Assembly (NCBI GenBank): GCA_001804565.1
Contig: MHAC01000017.1
Coordinates: forward strand, 1,695 to 38,765
DNA from: Ignavibacteria bacterium GWF2_33_9
GTDB taxonomy: Bacteria > Bacteroidota > Ignavibacteria > Kapaibacteriales > UBA2268
DNA length: 37,071 nt
Direction of reading: 5' to 3'
The notes below the pieces were generated by a model. It did no database searches, was not told the DNA's origin, and worked only from the letters and a program-made list of their open reading frames with translations. Positions 25,311 to 33,015 of this stretch are shown here, piece after piece; within the stretch, counting starts at the first letter, position 1; the number at the start of each line of letters is the position of its first letter. The translations under genes were made by a program, and so were the position numbers.

Positions 25311-26687
25311 ATGGAAAAATATTATTTAGGAATAGATCTTGGTTCAACTACTTCGAAAGCAGTAATTATTAACGATGAAGACAAAATCATTGGTCGTGGA
25401 ATTACCAATACTCGTGCGAACTATACAGTAGCAACTGAAATTGCAAGATTAGATGCAATTTATAATGCCCGCTTCACTCTTCTTAAGAACAAATTGAAAG
25501 AAGATATTAAAAATCAGCCTGAATATAGAAAATATATAGAAGATCTTGAAGCAGCTTTTCAATTTCTGCAGTTTAAAAGAAGATTAGATAGGTTGGTAGT
25601 CCAATTTAAGGATGTAATTGAACAAACCTTCAAAAATGAACAAAAAAATAAAATTGAAAATTTTGTTAAATCTATTGTTAATACCATAAGTCCTGAAATA
25701 CGAAGTGAGTTTCTGTTTGGTAATTTAGGTTCAAAGAATCAATTTTTCAGAGATATTGTTAGCGAAAAATATAATAAAGAAGTTGGAAAAATAGACATTA
25801 AGTTCTTTGAACCGTTAATGTTAGTTTATGATAAGAGTATAACACCTGTTGAAAACGAATTAACCGAATTTAATTTTGGTGAATTAATTAATCAATCTAT
25901 GGAACTCCTGAATGATAAGTATGCAAATTTAGATAATACATTTTCAGAAAATTCCAGCATTAAATTTGATAGCGAACTTAACTTATTAAAAGGCAATTAC
26001 AAGAAAGTATATGATACATTGAAGGAGCATATACAATTTGTATCCAATATTGATATTCATATTGCAAATATGGTTGGCACTGGTTATGGACGTGCATTAT
26101 TACCATTCCCCGAAAAATCAATTAAATCAGAAATCCTTTGCCATGCATTCGGTGCTCATGCTATTTTCCCGAATACCAGAACAGTTTTGGATATTGGCGG
26201 TCAGGATACCAAAGCAATCCAAGTTGATAGATATGGATTAGTAACAAGTTTTCATATGAATGATAGATGTGCAGCCGGCTGCGGAAGGTATTTAGGATAT
26301 ATAGCAGACGAATTCAGTATTTCTCTTTCTGAATTAGGTCCTTTAGCATTGGAAGCCGAAAATGAAGTAAATATTTGTTCAACTTGCACTGTGTTCGCTG
26401 CTGCAGAAATTAGAGAACTCACTAATGTTGGTCAGAAAAGATCCGATATACTTGCTGGTTTACACAAATCAATTGTAATGAGAGCAATGTCTTTAATCTC
26501 TCGTTCCGGAGGTGTCAGAAATGAGTTTACATTCACTGGAGGTGTTTCCAGAAATCCTGCAGTAGTCAAATATGTAACTGAACTAGTTCGTAAAAATTAT
26601 GGCCAGGATTTGACAATTAACATACACTCTGATTCAATCTTTATGGGTGCTTTGGGTGGTGCTATGTTTGCCAGGTTAAGCAATTGA
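25311..26687 (+). CDS. bcrA: Benzoyl-CoA reductase subunit A (ATPase)
   Basis: The 458-residue larger subunit of the ATP-hydrolysing electron-activating module has phosphate-binding YLGIDLGSTTSKAV (5-18), GTGYGRALLPF, DIGGQDTKAI (294-303), and cysteines C320/C324 (DRCAAGCGRYL) and C356/C359 (NICSTCTVF) at the inter-subunit [4Fe-4S] site. About 200 residues of helical, charged sequence (residues 45-250) are inserted between the first beta hairpin and GYGR. This insertion sets BcrA/BadF apart from small activators such as HgdC. With BcrD it couples ATP hydrolysis to transfer of low-potential electrons from ferredoxin to BcrBC. Confidence 0.9.
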   Translation: MEKYYLGIDLGSTTSKAVIINDEDKIIGRGITNTRANYTVATEIARLDAIYNARFTLLKNKLKEDIKNQPEYRKYIEDLEAAFQFLQFKRRLDRLVVQFKDVIEQTFKNEQKNKIENFVKSIVNTISPEIRSEFLFGNLGSKNQFFRDIVSEKYNKEVGKIDIKFFEPLMLVYDKSITPVENELTEFNFGELINQSMELLNDKYANLDNTFSENSSIKFDSELNLLKGNYKKVYDTLKEHIQFVSNIDIHIANMVGTGYGRALLPFPEKSIKSEILCHAFGAHAIFPNTRTVLDIGGQDTKAIQVDRYGLVTSFHMNDRCAAGCGRYLGYIADEFSISLSELGPLALEAENEVNICSTCTVFAAAEIRELTNVGQKRSDILAGLHKSIVMRAMSLISRSGGVRNEFTFTGGVSRNPAVVKYVTELVRKNYGQDLTINIHSDSIFMGALGGAMFARLSN

Positions 26688-26718
26688 TATTTTTTAAATT
26701 AATTAAATAAGAAATGAA

Positions 26719-27558
26719 ATGAAAGAAAAAATATATACAATCGGCATTGATGTAGGAAGTAGTTTAATTAAAGCTTCTCTTATTGAGTATTCAGCAAATC
26801 CTGTAATTTTAGATAAAAGAACTGAAAAAATCAGAAAAAGAAACCCCGAAGTTGTTGCTGACCAGGTAATGGATTCAATATTAGAAACTCATAATTTAAC
26901 ATTCGAAGATATTGCTTATGTTGCAACAACGGGAGAAGGAGAACTACTGAAAAGAAAAAAAGGTCATTTTTATAGTATGACTACTCATGCTCGTGGCGGA
27001 ATTTTTATGAATGAAGGTGCTAAAACAGTTGTTGATATGGGAGCTCTTTATGTTAGAGCAATTAAAATAAATGAGTTAGGAAGGGTATTGAATTACAAGA
27101 TGACAGGGCAATGTGCTTCGGGTTCCGGTCAGTTTGTAGAAAATATATCGAAATATTTGGGAGTTGCTATTGAAGATGTTGGTGAAACTTCCTTAAAAGC
27201 AACGAATCCTGAAAAACCCTCAGGGATTTGCTCCGTATTAGCAGAAACAGATGTAATCAATATGGTTTCACGTGGTATTACAACTCCTGATATAATAAAA
27301 GGAATTCATTTATCTATTGCTGATAAGATTATCAAATTATTAACCTCCCTGAAAGCAGAAAGTCCAATCGCTCTTACCGGTGGCATGGCAATTAATCACG
27401 GGATGGTGCAGGCAATAGAAGAATTAGCCCATAAAGCAAATCTGAATTATCAATTTGTAACACATCAGGATGCAATTTTTGCAGGTTCATATGGAGCTGC
27501 AATTTGGGGTGGGTACAGATATTTAAAACTTAAAAGTGACAATGCAATAGTGCTTTAA
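26719..27558 (+). CDS. bcrD: Benzoyl-CoA reductase subunit D (ATPase)
   Basis: The 279-residue small ATPase subunit matches Thauera BcrD in length (about 283). It has GIDVGSSLIKAS (9-20), ATTGEGE, QCASGSGQFVENI with C132, and SGICSVLAETDVINMVSRGI with C171; those two cysteines should complete the [4Fe-4S] cluster shared with BcrA. The family phosphate-2 motif DIGGQD is replaced by DMGALYVRA, a feature of BcrD/BadG as opposed to BcrA. It lies 31 nt after bcrA. Together the four consecutive genes give a complete CBAD set in the classical order. Confidence 0.9.
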   Translation: MKEKIYTIGIDVGSSLIKASLIEYSANPVILDKRTEKIRKRNPEVVADQVMDSILETHNLTFEDIAYVATTGEGELLKRKKGHFYSMTTHARGGIFMNEGAKTVVDMGALYVRAIKINELGRVLNYKMTGQCASGSGQFVENISKYLGVAIEDVGETSLKATNPEKPSGICSVLAETDVINMVSRGITTPDIIKGIHLSIADKIIKLLTSLKAESPIALTGGMAINHGMVQAIEELAHKANLNYQFVTHQDAIFAGSYGAAIWGGYRYLKLKSDNAIVL

Positions 27559-27579
27559 AACATAAATTAATATGATAAT

Positions 27580-29664
27580 ATGAATCAAGAACTCAATAAT
27601 CTGTTTAATCCGAAATCAGTTGCCTTAATTGGAGCTTCTACTAAAACATATTCAATTGGTAATGTTATTATCAAAAACCTTTTACGTTACAATTATCAAG
27701 GTGAAATCTATCCTATAAATGTGAAGGGAGAAGATATTCATGGAGTAAAAGCATATAAATCGATTTTTGATGTTCCGGGAAAAGTTGACCTTGCACATAT
27801 TGTTATTCCTCCTCCATTTGTTCCTCAGGAAGTAGAAAATTGCGGCCAAATGGGAGTGAAAGCAATTATTATAAATACTGCCGGTTTTAAGGAAATGGGA
27901 ATTGAGGGTAAAAAATTAGAAGACGATTTCTTAGAACGTGCTAAAAAATATAATATCCGCATCTTTGGACCTAACTGTCAGGGTATTATTAATTCTGATC
28001 CTGAATATAAAGCATATTGCAATTTTACATTTACGTATTTCAAACCAGGCAGTATTTCAATTGTAGCACAGAGTGGCGGAGTCGGTGCAGTTATCATGCA
28101 AGCATTCCACGATATGGGCATCGGTATGAGATTGTATGCTTCTAATGGGAATGGCTCCGATATTTCTATACCTGAGATAATGAGATACTATGGGAATGAT
28201 GAAAAAACTAAAGTCATAGTTCTTTACATTGAAAGTATTGCTGATATTAAAGAATTCATGGAAACTGCCTCCGAAGTTGCAGCAAAAAAACCTGTTTTGG
28301 CAATTTCTGCGGGGAGAACAGAAAAAGGTGCAGAAGCATCAAAATCACATACCGGAGGTTTAGCAGGCGGAATGACTATGGAACTTATTTTCAAGAAAGC
28401 AGGAATCATTTCTTTCACAAAATTAGATGAACTTTGCTATGCTTCTATTGCATTTGCTACTCAGCCAATTCCAAAAGGAAAAAATGTTGGGATGATTACC
28501 AATACAGGTGGTCCCGCTATTATTGCAACTGATGAATTGGTTAGCAGAGGTCTCTCAATTCCAAAATTGACTGAAAATGCAAAATCAATTCTAAAAACAA
28601 CTATGTTTCCTGCAGCATCAATTAATAATCCATTAGATGTGGTTGCTACGGCTGGTGCTGCTCAGTTCAAGAGTGCTTTTGAAGTAATGATGAATGAACC
28701 TCAAATTGATAGTGTTTATTTGACATTCGTAACACCTCCATTTGTTGATTGCGAAAGTGTTGCAAAGGAATTAGCCGAAATTAATAATAAGCAAATTAAA
28801 CCAATGGTATGCAATTACATTACCGATAAACAAGGATGGATTGAAACCACTAACATTTTACAAGATAGCGGAATCCCCTGTTATGATTTCCCCGAAACCG
28901 CTGGTCAGGCACTTGCTTCATTAGTTAAGTATCACGAAATCACTTCTCGAGAAAAAGGGAGTATCGTTAGTTTTGATGATGTAGATAAATTAACTGTAGC
29001 AAATATTCTTCGAAATGTTAAGTCGCAAAATCGGGAAAATCTTTCTGCTAAAGAAGTATATGAAATCCTATCTGCATACCAAATTCCAGTAGCTGATTGG
29101 ATGATTGCAGAAAATTTGGAAGAAGCTCTAGCTGCTGCAGATAAAATTGGTTATCCTGTTGTTATCAAAGCTGATTCAGAACAAGTGATTCATAAAAGTG
29201 ATGTAGGGGGCGTTGCCGTAAATTTAACAAATTCAGAAGAAGTAGAAAATGCTGTTAAAGAAATGAAAGGAAAAATTGGGCAAAATGATTTGAAGTTTTT
29301 TGTTCAAAAATTTTTATCAGGTGGGAAAGAACTAATAATCGGAGCTAACAAGGAAGAAGGTTTAGGTCATTTAATTATGTTCGGTTTAGGTGGAATTTTT
29401 GTTGAAATTTTCAAAGATGTGATTTTTAATATTTCACCAATAACTGATGTTGAATCATATGAAATGGTGGAAAATATTAAAGCATCAAAAATATTAGGTA
29501 ATTATCGAGGTAAACCTGGTATAGATAAGCAAATTATTTCAGTCATTTTGCAAAGAATTTCCTTGCTTGTTACTGATTTCCCTGAAATTAAAGAATTAGA
29601 TTTGAATCCTGTATTTGCATTTGAAAATTCAGCTTATGTTGTAGATGCAAGAATTATTATTTAA
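27580..29664 (+). CDS. ADP-forming acyl-CoA synthetase (fused alpha-beta)
   Basis: This 694-residue protein carries the alpha part first: CoA-binding GxSxxxxSIGN, GPNCQGI, VAQSGGVGA and the phosphorylated histidine H257 in KSHTGGLAGG. The ATP-grasp beta part follows from about residue 480 (PVVIKADSEQVIHKSDVGGV, MFGLGGIFVEIF). Such enzymes interconvert acyl-CoA, ADP and phosphate with acid, CoA and ATP. Located between bcrD and the PanE-like gene, it may activate an aromatic acid (benzoate or 4-hydroxybenzoate) in place of an AMP-forming ligase, or conserve energy by splitting a CoA ester made in the pathway. The sequence alone does not tell direction or substrate. Confidence 0.87.
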   Translation: MNQELNNLFNPKSVALIGASTKTYSIGNVIIKNLLRYNYQGEIYPINVKGEDIHGVKAYKSIFDVPGKVDLAHIVIPPPFVPQEVENCGQMGVKAIIINTAGFKEMGIEGKKLEDDFLERAKKYNIRIFGPNCQGIINSDPEYKAYCNFTFTYFKPGSISIVAQSGGVGAVIMQAFHDMGIGMRLYASNGNGSDISIPEIMRYYGNDEKTKVIVLYIESIADIKEFMETASEVAAKKPVLAISAGRTEKGAEASKSHTGGLAGGMTMELIFKKAGIISFTKLDELCYASIAFATQPIPKGKNVGMITNTGGPAIIATDELVSRGLSIPKLTENAKSILKTTMFPAASINNPLDVVATAGAAQFKSAFEVMMNEPQIDSVYLTFVTPPFVDCESVAKELAEINNKQIKPMVCNYITDKQGWIETTNILQDSGIPCYDFPETAGQALASLVKYHEITSREKGSIVSFDDVDKLTVANILRNVKSQNRENLSAKEVYEILSAYQIPVADWMIAENLEEALAAADKIGYPVVIKADSEQVIHKSDVGGVAVNLTNSEEVENAVKEMKGKIGQNDLKFFVQKFLSGGKELIIGANKEEGLGHLIMFGLGGIFVEIFKDVIFNISPITDVESYEMVENIKASKILGNYRGKPGIDKQIISVILQRISLLVTDFPEIKELDLNPVFAFENSAYVVDARIII

Positions 29665-29722
29665 TGTAAACAAATTATAAAAAGGATAATAACATTTTTT
29701 TCAATTAATTAAATGGATAATT

Positions 29723-30676
29723 ATGGAAAGTGAAAAATATAGAATCGGAATAATTGGTTTAGGACCAATAGGCCAAACTTTGGCCGTACATTTCAAAGAA
29801 GCCGGTTGTGATGTAGCTATTACAGATTTAGATAGAGAGAAACTCAATTTAATCAGAAAACAAGGTATTGAATTAGTTGGGAAAATTGAAAAGAAATCCT
29901 TTTTTAAATATGTATATTACTCCATACAGGAAATGCTTGAACATGACATTGATATTCTCATTAGTGCAGTAAAAGCTTACCACGTAGACAGTATTCTTAA
30001 ACAAATTGAAACATATAATCAAAAAGAATTATTTTTGCTTAGTGCTCAAAACGGAATTGATATCAGAAAAAAATACACAAGTCATTTTAGCGAATCTAGG
30101 ATTTTTAGAATGGTTGTAAATTTTGCCGGTAACCTGCAAGCACCAAACACTGTTTTTGAGAATTTTTTTGTTCCTCCCAATTATGTAGCTTCAGTAAATG
30201 ATTCTCAAACGGAAATTGCCGAATGGATTGCCAGGACATTGACAAGTGTAAATTTAGAAACTCGTACAGTAGATTCATTTGTTGTTGCAGATAAAATTTG
30301 GGAAAAAACAATTTTAAATGCTGCTTTAAGTCCAATTTGTGCAATTTCCAGATTAACTATGAAGGAAGCAATGGATAATCCTGATACACTTGAAATTGTA
30401 GAACAAATATTATATGAATGTGTTGCAGTGGCAAAAACAGAGGAAATTAAATTGCCGGAAAATTTTGTTAAATTAGGGATCCGTTATTTATCTCAGGCCG
30501 GCAACCACATGCCTTCACTAGGTGTTGATTTAATTAATAAATCACCCACAGAAATCGACTATATGAATGGTAAAATTGTAGAATATGGTAGAAAGCATTA
30601 TATAAAGACGCCACTTAACTTAACTTTAACCAATTTAGTTAAAGCAATTCAATGTAAAAATGGAAATAGTAAATAA
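29723..30676 (+). CDS. Ketopantoate reductase (PanE/ApbA)-family oxidoreductase
   Basis: The 317-residue protein has an N-terminal Rossmann motif GIIGLGPIGQTLA (residues 9-21), SAQNGI, the K-x3-N catalytic region in KTILNAALSP, and a C-terminal SPTEIDYMNGKIVEYGRKH typical of the ApbA C-terminal domain. True PanE makes pantoate for coenzyme A. Here the gene is embedded between the CoA synthetase and had of the aromatic operon with spacings of 58 and 35 nt, so it more likely reduces or oxidises a pathway-related keto/hydroxy compound, or supports CoA supply. The substrate is unknown. Confidence 0.8.
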   Translation: MESEKYRIGIIGLGPIGQTLAVHFKEAGCDVAITDLDREKLNLIRKQGIELVGKIEKKSFFKYVYYSIQEMLEHDIDILISAVKAYHVDSILKQIETYNQKELFLLSAQNGIDIRKKYTSHFSESRIFRMVVNFAGNLQAPNTVFENFFVPPNYVASVNDSQTEIAEWIARTLTSVNLETRTVDSFVVADKIWEKTILNAALSPICAISRLTMKEAMDNPDTLEIVEQILYECVAVAKTEEIKLPENFVKLGIRYLSQAGNHMPSLGVDLINKSPTEIDYMNGKIVEYGRKHYIKTPLNLTLTNLVKAIQCKNGNSK

Positions 30677-30711
30677 TTGAGCAGAAATTATTAACAAAAT
30701 ATATAAGACTT

Positions 30712-31776
30712 ATGAAAGACAAAATTTATTCATGGAAAATGACTTCACTGAAAGAAGACTTTCAATTGCAGGAAAGCCCTTTTCCCGATCTCTCAGAAAA
30801 TGAAGTATTAGTTGAAATAGCAGGTTGCGGTGTTTGTCATACTGATTTAAGTTTTTGGTACTTTGGAGTGAAAACAAAAAAAGAATTGCCAATTACTCTT
30901 GGTCATGAAATTAGTGGACAAGTTATTGCAGGAGACCCTGCATGGGTTGGTAAAAATGTAATTATTCCTGCAGTTTTACCTTGTGGAGAATGTGAACTAT
31001 GCAAAAAAGGTCGTAGTAATATGTGCCAAAATCAACTAATGCCGGGAAATGATTTCGATGGTGGATTTGCTTCGCATATTAAAGTTCCTTCAAAATTTTT
31101 ATGTCCTGTTCCTGACAAAGTTCTTGAGAAATATTCTCTGCAGCAACTTGCTGTAGTTGCAGATGCAATTTCTACTCCTTATCAGGTTTTAATGAAATCA
31201 GAAATAGAACCTGAAGATCTTGCAATTGTCATTGGTGTTGGAGGTGTTGGTACTTATGCAGCTCTCATTGCAAAAATTATGGGTGCTAAAGTGATTGCAA
31301 TCGATATTGATGATATGAAATTAAATAATGCCAAAACAAATGGAATTGATGCAATTATTAATGCTAAAGATTTGGATATTAAATCGATAAAATCAAAAGT
31401 TAAAGAAATTGCAAAAGAACTCGGAGTATCCAAATATGGCTGGAAAATCTTCGAAATATCCGGTACTAGGATTGGACAGGAAACAGCGTTTGCATTGATA
31501 ACTTATACTACAACACTTTCTATTGTAGGTTTTACAATGGATAAACCTGATGTTAGGTTAAGTAATTTAATGGCGTTTGATGCAAAATTGATCGGTACTT
31601 GGGGTTGTAAGCCTGAATTATATCCTGAAGTTCTTGACTTAATTGCAGAAGACAAACTGCAAATTTCATCTTTTATTGAAACTTTTCCAATGTCTCAAAT
31701 CAATGAGGTTTTCAGAAATACTTTGGCACATAAATACACAAAACGTTCAATTTTAGTTCCCGATTTTGAGAATTAA
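30712..31776 (+). CDS. had: 6-hydroxycyclohex-1-ene-1-carbonyl-CoA dehydrogenase
   Basis: The 354-residue zinc-type medium-chain alcohol dehydrogenase has catalytic zinc site residues in CGVCHTDLS (C42) and GHEISG (H65, E66), a structural zinc site C91-x2-C94-x2-C97-x7-C105, and the NAD motif IGVGGVGTYAA. A Had assignment is supported by length (Thauera Had is about 368), DLSFWYFGVKTKKELP and the position immediately before oah, as in known had-oah pairs. The enzyme oxidises the 6-hydroxy ring product of Dch to 6-oxocyclohex-1-ene-1-carbonyl-CoA using NAD. Confidence 0.88.
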   Translation: MKDKIYSWKMTSLKEDFQLQESPFPDLSENEVLVEIAGCGVCHTDLSFWYFGVKTKKELPITLGHEISGQVIAGDPAWVGKNVIIPAVLPCGECELCKKGRSNMCQNQLMPGNDFDGGFASHIKVPSKFLCPVPDKVLEKYSLQQLAVVADAISTPYQVLMKSEIEPEDLAIVIGVGGVGTYAALIAKIMGAKVIAIDIDDMKLNNAKTNGIDAIINAKDLDIKSIKSKVKEIAKELGVSKYGWKIFEISGTRIGQETAFALITYTTTLSIVGFTMDKPDVRLSNLMAFDAKLIGTWGCKPELYPEVLDLIAEDKLQISSFIETFPMSQINEVFRNTLAHKYTKRSILVPDFEN

Positions 31777-31827
31777 CTCAACAAAACAATTGAATAAAAA
31801 TAATTAACAATAAATGAGGATAAAAAT

Positions 31828-32910
31828 ATGTTATTTTCACACAATTTAGTAGAAACTGAATATAAAGAAATCCTATTTGAAAAAAGACCTTGCAAGGATA
31901 AAAACGGGAATCCTATTGAAGGACTTTATAATGCCTGGATTTTTTTGAATAATCCTAATCAATTTAATTCCTACACTACAGGTGCAGTTAAGGAAATTAT
32001 ATTAGCAATGCGGGAAGCTTCGAACGATCGTAGTGTTGTTGCTGTTGTCTTCACAGCAGTTGGTGATAAAGCATTCTGTACCGGAGGTAATACTAAAGAA
32101 TACGCTGAATATTACGCAGGCAATCCTCAGGAATATAAGCAATATATGCGACTATTTAATGATATGGTTTCTTCCATTTTAATGAATGATAAACCTGTTG
32201 TTTGTCGTGTAAATGGTATGAGAATTGGAGGAGGTCAGGAAATTGGTATGGCATGCGATTTTTCTATCGCACATGATTTGGCACGTTTTGGCCAGGCAGG
32301 TCCAAAGCATGGAAGCGCACCTGATGGTGGTTCCACTGATTTTCTGCATTTATTTGTTGGAGTTGAACGTGCAATGTACTCTTGTACTATTTGTGACCCT
32401 TGGTCTGCTCACGAAGCATTACAATATGGACTCGTAACTGAAATCGTCCCTTCTTTAAAAGTTGATGGTAATTTTATACCTAATCCAATGGTTTATGTTG
32501 ATAAATGGGTAAATAAAAAAGGTGAAATAATATACGGTAAAACAAAAACAGGCGAAGATTTAGCAGAAGCAAAGGCACTTTTAAAATCAGGAACTGTGGA
32601 TTTATCTTTATTGGATGAAGCAGTTGAAAAATTATGTACAAAACTGCTCATGACAATGCCAAATTGCCTTAGTAAAACAATTAATTCCTTAAGAAAGAAA
32701 AAACTTGAACATTGGGATAAAAATAAAGAAAGTAACCGTGATTGGTTAGCACTCAATATGATGACAGAAGGGAAAGCAGGATTCCAGGCTTTTAATTTTG
32801 GTCCTAAGGATAATAGAGAAGTTGACTTTATTAAAGTTCGTCAAATGCTTGCTGAAGGACACGAATGGAATGAAGAAATGCTGAGAGCTGTTTCACCTCA
32901 GTATCAATAA
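31828..32910 (+). CDS. oah: 6-oxocyclohex-1-ene-1-carbonyl-CoA hydrolase (BamA-type ring-cleaving enzyme)
   Basis: The 360-residue crotonase-family enzyme opens the ring by water addition and C-C cleavage to 3-hydroxypimeloyl-CoA. The family hallmarks are all visible: FCTGGNTKEYAEYYAGNP (83-100), RVNGMRIGGGQEIGMACD (127-144) and ARFGQAGPKHGSAPDGGSTD (152-171), the block used as the marker for bamA/oah genes. Length is close to Thauera Oah (377). It is the last gene of the run and is followed by a strong terminator. AGGAT lies 9-10 nt ahead of the ATG. BamA is the most reliable single marker of anaerobic benzoyl-CoA degradation, so this call anchors the others. Confidence 0.95.
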   Translation: MLFSHNLVETEYKEILFEKRPCKDKNGNPIEGLYNAWIFLNNPNQFNSYTTGAVKEIILAMREASNDRSVVAVVFTAVGDKAFCTGGNTKEYAEYYAGNPQEYKQYMRLFNDMVSSILMNDKPVVCRVNGMRIGGGQEIGMACDFSIAHDLARFGQAGPKHGSAPDGGSTDFLHLFVGVERAMYSCTICDPWSAHEALQYGLVTEIVPSLKVDGNFIPNPMVYVDKWVNKKGEIIYGKTKTGEDLAEAKALLKSGTVDLSLLDEAVEKLCTKLLMTMPNCLSKTINSLRKKKLEHWDKNKESNRDWLALNMMTEGKAGFQAFNFGPKDNREVDFIKVRQMLAEGHEWNEEMLRAVSPQYQ

Positions 32911-32920
32911 AAAAATACAA

Positions 32921-32970
32921 AAAAAAACAATCCCTAAAAGTGACTCTTTTTGGGATTGTTTTTTTTATTT
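32921..32970 (+). terminator. Strong intrinsic terminator of the benzoyl-CoA operon
   Basis: CAATCCC (32928-32934) pairs with GGGATTG (32952-32958) and AAAAG (32936-32940) with CTTTT (32946-32950), separated by a single T-T mismatch. An A run precedes it and a run of eight T follows. It begins about 10 nt after the oah stop. The A run opposite the T run could also make it work from the other side. Confidence 0.92.
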
Positions 32971-33015
32971 ACAGTTTTTTCATTAATTTACATTTATAAT
33001 AAACAATTATTGAAA

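Noticed and set aside
22749-27558. bcrCBAD set considered as a 2-hydroxyacyl-CoA dehydratase system
   Set aside because: Two different ATPase subunits, including a BcrA with the large insertion and a BcrD with the altered DMGAL motif, together with dch, had and oah nearby, fit benzoyl-CoA reductase and not a dehydratase with a single homodimeric activator.
32950-33015. Upstream TTG start of the T9SS propeller protein in the ORF track
   Set aside because: It lies within the terminator hairpin and adds a second hydrophobic stretch before a perfect signal peptide starting at 33016.
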